In this document: positions 54,571 through 64,000 of the stretch, in pieces | Position numbering within the stretch: the first letter of the stretch is position 1 | Layout of the letters: each line of letters starts with the position of its first letter | Assembly (NCBI GenBank): GCA_940671915.1 | Contig: CALNVZ010000039.1 | Location: forward strand, 99,156-163,155 | Reading direction: 5' to 3' | DNA: 64,000 bases | Source of the DNA: Paracentrotus lividus | Lineage: Eukaryota; Echinodermata; Echinoidea; Camarodonta; Echinidae | Notes under the pieces: generated by a model | What the model was told of the DNA's origin: nothing | Seen by the model: only the letters and a program-made list of their open reading frames with translations | Database searches by the model: none | Made by a program: the position numbers and the translations under genes

Positions 54571-55930
54571 CGTTGGGGCTTCTTCTAGGAAAACCATTTT
54601 CACGCACCGATTGTCAATGGAAGGAATGCCCGAAAAACGGGAGTTTTGTTGAATATACTGGAATAAAAAAAAAATCGAGAAGATCATTTACTTAGTTACA
54701 CAGGTTTTATGAGGGTTAATGTATATTAAAACAAGATAAAACCTTGGGAAGAATATTTTTTTACCCCTAACCCTCGCGTTTTGAGCTTTAAAATCTCCCA
54801 TTTTAGTCATTTTTTGGGTCGTTTTTCTGTGTGAAAATGATATTTTGGTCAAACAGCAGTCACTAAAAGCTTTCTGTAAAATTCAGCAGCGCATCGATTT
54901 CCTAGTTACGCTGAGTGAAGTAAATATATTAATTTCTCTTTCAATGATTTTAACTTCTTTTGATTGGTCAATATTTTCCCCCGCGTTTTTGATAATCATA
55001 AAAAAATATCATGATTAAATACTTCGATCCTGACTGCACAGCTTGCACTCTCCTTTTACACGGTCTTTATTCAGGGCATTGTTATCGCGATATCGACGGT
55101 CAGACGTAGAGGAGGAAGTCTATACCCAGTACACACATTTCCCGTAAGATTCTTTCTGGTCGTCAGTGCACTGTAGTGGAACTGTGCGTGTTTGGTATAA
55201 AATAACCCTGTCCTTTTTGATTGTTCACGTTTTCATATGCACGGCTAATGTGACACCTGCATTATACATGTAATACCTCATGATCAGAAGTCTCTAACAT
55301 AATTATGTTTGAATTTCTGTTTTTTGGGGTGTACATATGAATTTACATTTTTATTACGAGCTGTCGGGATTAGAGATGTTCTTTTTCAAAATTTTATGTA
55401 TCGAATGGGAATAAATGTTTGTGACTCATATAAACAAAATTCAGTGCTTGTGTTTTCTTGCTTGTGAAGTGTACATTTTTTGAATACCAAGCAAACCATT
55501 ATTGATTTGAATTGAATTGAGTCGCAGGTAATACAGGCTTGATATGTTTGTTTTTTTTAGTTATAGAAATATAAAATAGAAAATGTAAAATGCATGTACT
55601 TTACACGTATTGACTGATATGGTGGACCGCTAAAAAGAAATGTTTTCCCGAAGCGAATGTGATAACATTACGTAATACAATACGTAATAATAAGATTAAA
55701 TAACTTGTCATCTTTGTTTTCAAAATTGATAGTGATTTCATATTCAATGATGAATAACAGGATACGTGATGAATAGTCACATAACCGTTTCCTATTAGTT
55801 GCATAAGGCAATATTTCTCACATCTTATTGGTTATTAACATGTCTGTAATGTAGTCACTTGAGGCACTTCTGTTAATGCTGTTGTTTTTAAAAATTAACA
55901 CCCAATTAATCTTTCAAAATGAAATACATA
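54571..55930. other. Intergenic, nothing identified
   Basis: AT-rich, no exon or element recognised. Confidence 0.4.
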
Positions 55931-56115
55931 CACTGTAAACATAAATTAGTCATTGGAGCTTATAAATTAGTCAAAACGACTAATTTATATTAGTCCAGTC
56001 TCAGTGACTTAATTACCTCAGTCAAGACTAGTTTAGGTAAGTCATTTTGACCAATATAAAAAAGTCATTTAACAAATGACTTGTTTACATTGGTCAAATG
56101 ACTAACAAATGACTT
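55931..56115. repeat. AGTCA-rich element with CACTGTAAA start
   Basis: About a dozen TTAGTCA/AAGTCAT/TGACTAA motifs in both orientations after CACTGTAAACATAAATTAG. The start resembles the ends of the elements at 3421 and 19237. Confidence 0.55.
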
Positions 56116-56284
56116 GTAGATTATAGGTTAGAGCGGTCCGCAGACTGTAGTTATTTAGTTAACTTTGCCCAAGGCCTGGCAGCCCAGCCAGGTGCAAACA
56201 GTGTCTTAATATTTTTGTGTTCTTTAATAATATGTTTTTATTTGGAATCAATTTTATTTATATTGTATGTCATCTTTCTGTCGA

Positions 56285-56297
56285 ATAGAATAATAAC

Positions 56298-56369
<72 letters not shown>
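56285..56369. repeat. (AAT)n microsatellite
   Basis: About 27 units; open frames on both strands here (poly-Ile, poly-Tyr) are products of the repeat. Confidence 0.95.
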
Positions 56370-57278
56370 TAGAGCTTTTATAATTGTAATGCGTACAATT
56401 ATCGGTGGTATGTACTGATATATATTTGTAATGCAAAACAGTATGCAGCAATTGGCTACAGGAGAGAGAGAACAAAACTGAAACGAAAAGAGAGAGTAAA
56501 ATAAACTTTTTGAAAAAGAAGAAAATGAATTGTGTAATGTGATGAATTTGACATTTAATTACCTTTTACAATTCGACTCTTTGGGAACTGTCTCAGCCTT
56601 AACATGAAAAGCATTTGGGAGAAAATCAACCAATATTTATCCTGATAATAACTAAATTTGGACTGGAAAAAAAAATGAAATTGTGGGTTTGCATGAGAAT
56701 ATGCCGATGTTTTATTTCTTAGACCCCACATTTTATAAGTTGAATATATTTAATATGTCATAAACTTTCAGAACATGTGAAAAAATGAATAGGGTTTGGA
56801 CCTTTCGGATGAGCTTTGGAGGATTCTAAAGACGTATGTTTTGTTATGTTTTTATGTTATTTGCCCCATTGACGCACGCGCGGAAATTGAAATTTGATGA
56901 GCGCGTGCGTCTGTATGTTCGGCTGGAAACGATTTAAAATATATAAACTCCTAAGATAATTGTCTAAATTGCCAATCAACAAAAAAACCCCCGGAATTTT
57001 ACGCGATTTACAAAGTGCGCGCAAAACGCGCGCATGGGCGCTTACGCGCGGAAATTTTCAAAATTCTTGAAATGGCCTGAAACATACTTTGTATAAATAT
57101 GGGGTGATTTTGGCATTTTAGATTTTGACACACCGGTTTTTGAAAATTTTCAACTGTTACAAGCATTTATCAAATAGGCTGTCAAATTATTTTTTGTTAG
57201 GAAAAATGACGCTCTTCAATTTGAGACCAGCCACGATTCATTTGGCCACAATTTTTGACGCCAACGATTAGGTCGGCA

Positions 57279-57313
<35 letters not shown>

Positions 57314-59929
57314 ATATGCAATTGATGGTGTATGCAACTCTGAAAAGATAATTGGGGGTTTGCCGTTGATCCTGAAGAATTAATCAGGATTTTGTGTAGG
57401 CATGTTTTTGGCCAAAAATGGCATATTTTGACAAAATTGACAAAATTCGCATGCGGCGTAGTTCCAACTTGAAACAGACGATCATTTCGTTATAAATAGT
57501 CTAAACATAGTGTTAATGGTGTCAAAACTGTTGTGAATATTATCAAGATTCCTTTAGAAGCAAAAAATCGACGATCTGAAGCTGCAATTCTTCGCCTACG
57601 CGCATTAATGCGCGAAAATCGTGGCGCGCGCATTTTTCTTGAAAGGCTTTAAATGACCTGAAACGTACTCTAATTCAGCCATAAGTGATTTTGAACATTT
57701 TAAAATTTTGCGCGCGCGTAATTCCTTAATGCGTGTACTTACGCGCGCGCATTATGTTCTAAAAGATGCGCTTCAATTTAAAGTTTATGTGTACTAATAT
57801 GATTGATCATGATTATTAGTTATGAGTTATGATTGATAATGTGATTTTACAAAATGGCGTCTAGATGACGTCACATTATGTAATGAGCTAAAAGATTTCA
57901 GTGCTCAGATTTCATGATGATCTATCGTTGCTGAAATTTGAAATGTTTTAATGCATTATTTTTGGAGTTATCGTGTCTACAAGAATTGTACAGAAAGAAT
58001 AAAAAAATAAGAGAAGAAAAAAAAAAGAAAACTAGATTTTAATTCGTCATGGGGACGAATTAGGTGGTCTGTCTGTATGATCTTTTCGTGATGTGCATGA
58101 TCAAAGTATCATGATGGTAATCAATAGCATAATCATGATCATTACCATGATCCTTTTGCTAAAAAAAGGAGCATAGAAAATGGAGATGATAATCCGGAAT
58201 GATAAAGGGTATAGACTGATAAAGAACATGAATTGTCGCCCTCTAACGTTAACAGGCAAGCTTGCTACAAGCGAAAACGACGAAGCGGCAAAAAACTCTA
58301 GCACGGCATGTTGAATAAGTCTTGATTCCGAAGTCTATTTGAAAAAAACGTATGATATATGAGAGAATTTCCTTGCCTACAACCTATTAAAATTTCAGAG
58401 AAAATGAAGCAGAAATGACGGAGGAATGGTCATTTGACGGGGCTTGCAGTTTTAGTTTCAACCAAAAGTCGTCGTAATAGAGATTGCGTGCAAAATGAGC
58501 AAAAATGACATGCCTTTATATATTGCATTTTTGACAAGATGCATTTGTTAAATGAAAAATAAGGCCACGTGCCCAAAAGAGTATATCTCCAGCTACAACA
58601 TATTGAAATTTGGGCAAAATGACCAATATTTACAGAGTTGGAATCAAATTTGCATAAATTTTATGACGTCATTTAAAAAAAAATGAAATTTTGAGTTTAG
58701 GCGCCTTTTGATGACTCATAATGTTTATAATGGGTAAACAGCCCATGAAATCATATCTACAACTCATACTGAACATGTTCATTAAAAAAAATTGGGGGTT
58801 CGGGACTATTTTTGAGCTAGAGCGAATTTTGTAAAGGCATTTTTTGCCCATATTTGGCCTATGAAGAGGAATTGCGCGCACGCGCGCGGAAAAGTTTGAC
58901 GGGCTGTAGTTTCTTATTATCGGTCGTATCAAGTTGAAAATGGTATCAAAATGTTCAGAATTTAATGCTCTATTAGATGATATAATGAAAAATGGCGATT
59001 AAAGGCTGCGTTATAGTGAAACGCGCAATGACGCGCGCGCACCAAAATTTTGAAATGCTGGAAATTGCCTGAAACGTATGCAAACTTGATACTAGGTATT
59101 TAGGGCATTTTTAATTTTGACGCGCGTACGCGCGCGTCAGACCTTAAGAGAATTTTGAAATTATACATTTTTTACCCTTTGACCTAAAGTTACATTGATT
59201 TAATATGAGTTATTTTTATTATCGGTTACGATTTTATAAGCAATAATAGAATTTTACAAAATGGCGCCTGGATGAGTCATGTTGACCTGATGACCTTGAA
59301 AAACTTCGATGCACGTTTCAGAGTGACATCACATATGACATGAAAATGAATGAAATTGACTTAGAAGATTGAGAATAGAGTGGCACAAATATTGGCTATA
59401 AAAATAAATAATAAAGAATAATAAAAAACTAGATTTTAATTCGTCATGGGGACGAATTAGGTGGTCTGTCTTTCAGTCTGATCAGCACATTAACGATAGG
59501 GAATATGTCAGCTAACATACTCGAAACTGGGCGAAACCGACCAGAAATAGGGCTGTTGCAGTATAGCTTCAGTACACGTTCATATAAATTATGTCAAATT
59601 TGCATAGGTTGTATTGATATTGATTGATATTGATTGATATTTATTTACATTGATAATATGATCAATGATAGAATAATAGAATCAAAGAAATACGTAAAAG
59701 ATGGTATAGAAAAGATGAAAACATAAGAGGAAATGCACTGATGTGATATAATGCGCTCAGTACAAAGCAATAGTTATCCTCAATAGGGTTGTGTACATAG
59801 ACTACTGAAAATTGCATTTTGACTAATATAAAAAGTAAAATTTATTTTTATTACATTATTGTCTATTGTTTGTGTGTTGAAATCGACCGAGGAAGACATT
59901 CACATGAAAAGAAAAAAAAAAAAAAAAAT

Positions 59930-60007
59930 GTAGACACACCGGACTCGAACCCACGCGAGCCACGGTCTTTTGATTACGAGTCAGACGCCTTACCGATTGA
60001 GCTAAAA
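59930..60007 (-). pseudogene. tRNA-Thr(CGU)-like Pol III unit in an array unit
   Basis: On the - strand: TAGCTCAATCGGTAAGGCG (A box), anticodon arm TCTGA-CTCGTAA-TCAAA (anticodon CGU, one stem mismatch), GGGTTCGAGTCC (B box), then a T-run of about 17 that would end Pol III transcription. The acceptor stem does not pair, so this is a tRNA-derived SINE head or tRNA pseudogene, not a working tRNA. Confidence 0.7.
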
Positions 60008-62730
60008 TCCTATGAAGGATTACACGTAAAACGAAAAATTCCAGACGGCAAAAACATTTCAAGTACGGCAAGTTATATAAGTCATGATTCCGGAGTCTGA
60101 TTTGAAAAAACGTATGATATTTTTAAGACAATTTCCTTGCCTACAACCTATCAAAATTTCAGAGAAAATGAAGCAGAAATGACGGAGGGAATGGTCATTT
60201 CAGGAGGGCTTGCAGTTTTATGTTTCAACCAAAAGTGCTTCGTAATAGAGATTGCGTGCAAAATGAGCAAAAATTACATGCCTTTATATATTGCCATTTT
60301 TGACAATGATGCATTTGTTTAAATGAAAAATTAAGGTCACGCACCCGAAAGTGTATATCCTCAGCTACAACATATTGAAATTTGGGCGAAAATTGACCAA
60401 TATTTACAGAGTTGGAATCAAATTTGCATAAATTTTATGACGTCATTTTCAAAAAAATGAAATTTTGAGTTTAGGCGCCATTTTGATGACGTCATAATGT
60501 TTATAATGGGTAAACAGCCCATGAAATCATATCTACAACTCATAATGAACATGTTCATTACAAAAAAAATGGGTGTTCGTGGACTATTTTTCGAGCTATA
60601 GCGAATTTTGTAAAGGCATTTTTTGCCCATATTTGGCCTATGAAGAGGAAATGCGCGCACGCGCGCGGAAAAGTTTGACGGGCTGTAGTTTCCTTATTAT
60701 CGGTCGTATCAAGTTGAAAATGGTATCAAAATGTTCAGAATTTAATGCTCTATTAGATGGCATAATGAAAAATGGCGATTAAAGGCTGCATTATAGTAAA
60801 ATGCGCAAAATTTTGAAATGCTGGAAATTGCCTGAAACGTATGCAAACTTGATACTAGGTCATTTGGAGCATTTTTAATTTTGACGTACGCGTACGCGCA
60901 CGTCATGACCCTTAGGTGACTTTTGGTGATATGCTAAGGTCAAGGGTCATGTGAAATTTATGTCATGTAAATATGGGTCATTTTCAGTCATTGGTCATGA
61001 AGTTATGATTGTTAATGTAATTTTACAAAATGGCGCCTGGATGACGTCATGTTGACCTGATGACCTTGAAAAACTTCGATGCACATCTTCATAGTGACAT
61101 CCATTGATGACAAGAAATTGAAAGAAATCAATTTGATAGATTAAGAGATAGAGTGACAACAAAATATTGACTATAAAAATAAATAAATAACTAGATTTTA
61201 ATTCGTCATGGGGACGAATTAGGTGGTCTGTCTGTATGATCTTTGTCGTGATGTGCATGATCAAAGTATCATGATGGTAATCAATAGCATAATCATGATC
61301 ATTGCCATGATCCTTTTGCTAAAAAAAGGAGCATAGAAAATGGAGATGATAATCCGGAATGATAAGGGTATAGACTGATAAAGAACATGAACTGTCGCCC
61401 TCTAACGGTTAACAGGCAAGCTTGCTACAAGCGAAAACGACGAAGCGGCAAAAAAACTGTAGCACGGCATGTTGAATAAGTCTTGATTCCGAAGTCTGAT
61501 TTAAAAAAACGTATGATATGTTTAAGAGAATTTCCTTGCCTACAACCTTTTAAAATTTCAGAGAAAATGAAGCAGAAATGACGGAGGTAATGGTCATTTG
61601 ACGTGGGCTTGCAGTTTTAAGTTTCAACCAAAAGTCGTCCGTAGTAGAGATTGCACGCAAAATGAGCAAAAATGACATGCCTTTATATATTGCAATTTTT
61701 TACAAAGATGCATTTGTCTAAATGAAAAATAAAGGCCACGTGCCCAAAAGAGTATATCCTCAGCTACAACATATTGAAATTTGGGCAAAAATTGACCAAT
61801 ATTTACAGAGTTGGAATCAAATTTGCATAAATTTTATGACGTAATTAAAAGAAAAATGAAATTTTGAGTTCTGACGCCGTTTTGATGACATCATAATGTT
61901 TATAATGGGTAAACAGCCCATGAAATCATATCTACAACTCATACTGAACATGTTCATTGAAAGAAAATTGGGGGTTAACAGACTATTTTTTGAGCTAGAG
62001 CGAATATTCAATAGTCATGTTTTTGCCCATATTTGGCCTTTAGTGAGAGTGCGCGCGTGCGCGTGCTGCAAACTTTGATGGACGCTCATTCCTTCATTTA
62101 TAGTCGTAGAAAGCTGATCAAGGTATCAAATTACTCAGAATTATATTATCAATGCATATACATAAAAGAAACGGCGATTTTATGTTGGGTAAGGGCGTTA
62201 CGCGCGAAAACGCGCGCGCATGCGTGTGCGCGCGCAAATTTTTGAAATGCTGAAAATGACCTAAAACGTATGCAAACTTGATACTAGGTGATTTGGGGCA
62301 TTTTTTAATTTTGACGTACGCCTACGCGCACGTCATGACCTTAAGGTGACCTTTGATGGTATGGTAAGGTCAAGGGTTATGTGAAATTAATGTGTACCAA
62401 ATATAATTGATTTATGAACATTAATGTTGAAGTTATGATTGTTAATGTGATTTTACAAAATGGCGTCTGGATGACGTCACGTGACCTCGATGACCTTGAA
62501 AAGTTTTGTAGCACGTCTTCATAGTAAGGTCCATAAATGACATGAAAACAAATGAAATTGATCTGGCCGATTTTGAAATATCGTGCGGACAAAATATTGA
62601 CTATAATAATACGTTGTGTACATAAGCCATTTCAAATAACATTTTAATTAATATTTAAAAAAATAAAAATATTACATAAATGGCTATTGTTTTTTTTATG
62701 ATGACTGAGGAAGACATTGACTTGGAGAAG

Positions 62731-62768
<38 letters not shown>

Positions 62769-62769
<1 letters not shown>

Positions 62770-62832
62770 GTAGACACACCGGACTCGAACCCACGCGAGC
62801 CACGGTCTTTTGATTACCGATTGAGCTAAAAT
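62769..62832 (-). pseudogene. Second tRNA-like Pol III unit with the anticodon deleted
   Basis: The same sequence as 59930-60007 but with 16 bp missing between two TTAC repeats, which removes the anticodon arm and part of the A-box side. B box intact; the T-run on the - strand is about 36 long. Confidence 0.7.
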
Positions 62833-64000
62833 TACCCTATGATGAAATGCACGTATATCGAAAACTACGAAGAGGCAAAAAGATTTCAAGTACGGCAAGT
62901 TTAATAAGTCATGATTCCGAAGTCTGATTTGAAAAAACTTATGATATGTTTCAGAGAATTTTCTTGCCTACAACCTATCAAAATTTCAGAGAAAATGAAG
63001 CAGAAATGACGGAGGGAATGGTCATTTGAGGTGGGCTTGCAGTTTTAAGTTTCAACCAAAAGTGCTTCGTAATAGAGATTGCGTGCAAAATGAGCAAAAA
63101 TGACATGCCTTTATATATTGCAATTTTTTTACAAAGATGCATTTGTCTAAATGAAAAATTAAGGTCACGTACCCGTAAGCGTATATCCTCAGCTACAACA
63201 TATTGAAATTTGGGCGAAAATCGACCAATATTTACAGAGTTGGAATCAAATTTGCATAAATTTTATGACGTCATTTTCAAAAAAACAAAATTTTGAGTTT
63301 AGGCGCCATTTTGATGACGTCATAATGTTTATAATCGGTAAACAGCCCATGAAATCATATCTACAACTCATACTAAACATGTTCATTGAAAAAAAATTGG
63401 GGGTTAACGGACTATTTAAAGAGCTATAGCGAATTTTGTAAAGGCATTTTTTTGCCCATATTTGGCCTATGAAGAGGAAATGCGCGCACGCGCGCGGAAA
63501 AGTTTGACGGGCTGTAGTTTCCTTATTACTGGTCGTATCAAGTTGCAAATGGTATCAAAATGTTAAGAATTTAATGTTCTATTAGATGGCATAATGAAAA
63601 ATGGCGATTGAAGGCTGCGTTATAGTCAAACGCGCAATGACGTGCGCGCACCCATGTGCGCGCGCAAAATTTTGAAATGCTGGAAATTGCCTAAAACGTA
63701 TGCAAACTTAATACTAGGTCATTTGGGGCATTTTCAAATTTTGACGTACGCGTACGCGCACGTCATGACATTTAGGTGACCTTTGATGGTATGCTAAGGT
63801 TTAGGTTCATGTGAAGTTTATGTGTACTAAATATAATCGATTTATGATCATTAATGTTGAAGTTATGATTGTTAATGTGATTTTACAAAATGGCGTCTGG
63901 ATGACGTCAAGTGACCTTGATGACCTTGAAAAGCTTCGATGCACGTTTCCAGAGTGACATCCATAACTGACATGAATTTCATTGAAATTGACTTGGAAGA

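Larger units (their letters stand above)
56850..64000. repeat. Tandem array of diverged 1.4-1.8 kb units
   Basis: The block AAAATGGCG(C/T)CTGGATGACGTCA recurs at about 57853, 59260, 61027, 62457 and 63887 (spacing about 1410, 1770, 1430, 1430). Other shared blocks: TCGTCATGGGGACGAATTAG (58045, 59442, 61203), ATAATGGGTAAACAGCCCAT, and GCGCGCACGCGCGCGG. The unit before 58030 is the most diverged. The array reaches the right edge. Conserved - strand open frames (58669, 60418, 61817, 63246) follow from DNA similarity. Confidence 0.9.

Noticed and set aside
56215-56475. Poly-Ile and poly-Tyr frames
   Set aside because: Products of the (AAT)n microsatellite.
58669-63548. Four similar - strand open frames (58669, 60418, 61817, 63246) containing MSCRYDFMGCLPIINIM
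   Set aside because: They sit at the same place in tandem DNA repeats, start and end differently, and show no codon-level constraint beyond DNA similarity.

Overview
The window is animal genomic DNA: one spliced gene on the + strand sits in a dense background of transposable elements and tandem repeats. Clear GT-AG introns, a secreted/transmembrane Ig-kinase architecture, tRNA-derived repeats, RTE, Penelope, mariner and TTAA-flanked elements, and many short inverted-repeat elements suggest a marine invertebrate deuterostome, most likely an echinoderm. The species cannot be fixed from sequence alone. Two gaps of exactly 25 N (27846-27870, 51311-51335) show that this is a draft, gap-filled assembly.

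Layout. 1-3300: diverged repeats and low-complexity DNA. 3311-35048: a 16-exon gene of about 741 codons, reconstructed exon by exon from splice sites and compatible phases: signal peptide, three Ig-like domains, Ser/Thr stalk, one transmembrane helix, juxtamembrane segment, and an FGFR-like tyrosine-kinase-fold domain. The kinase fold has lost the beta3 Lys (Arg), the alphaC Glu (Ser), the HRD Asp (Thr) and the activation-loop tyrosines, so it reads as a receptor pseudokinase. The glycine-loop exon also carries a one-base frameshift, either real inactivation or an assembly error.

The introns are filled by mobile DNA. Intron 4 is about 91 % two elements: a 7.8 kb terminal-inverted-repeat (TIR) element with an RTE retrotransposon nested inside (12-bp target duplication), and a deleted mariner. 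Intron 5 holds a MITE, a Penelope-like element with inverted terminal repeats, a second LINE fragment, and a degenerate tandem array of the transmembrane exon (unit 98 bp). Two array copies are split by MITEs; only the last copy has a splice donor.

35.1-41 kb: two related TIR elements with subterminal iterons, a nested element, and a palindromic element just downstream of the gene. 41.2-51.3 kb: no recognisable gene or element, unusual texture, ending at an N gap. 51.5-53.3 kb: a TA-flanked TIR element with evenly spaced internal iterons. 53.3-56.8 kb: GC-rich patch, AGTCA-rich element, (AAT)n. 56.8-64.0 kb: a tandem array of diverged 1.4-1.8 kb units alternating between two subtypes, one carrying a tRNA-like Pol III unit, with CRE palindromes and alternating CG/CA tracts; it runs off the right edge.

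The most notable points are the receptor pseudokinase, its tandem transmembrane-exon array dissected by MITEs, and the alternating higher-order repeat with embedded Pol III units.
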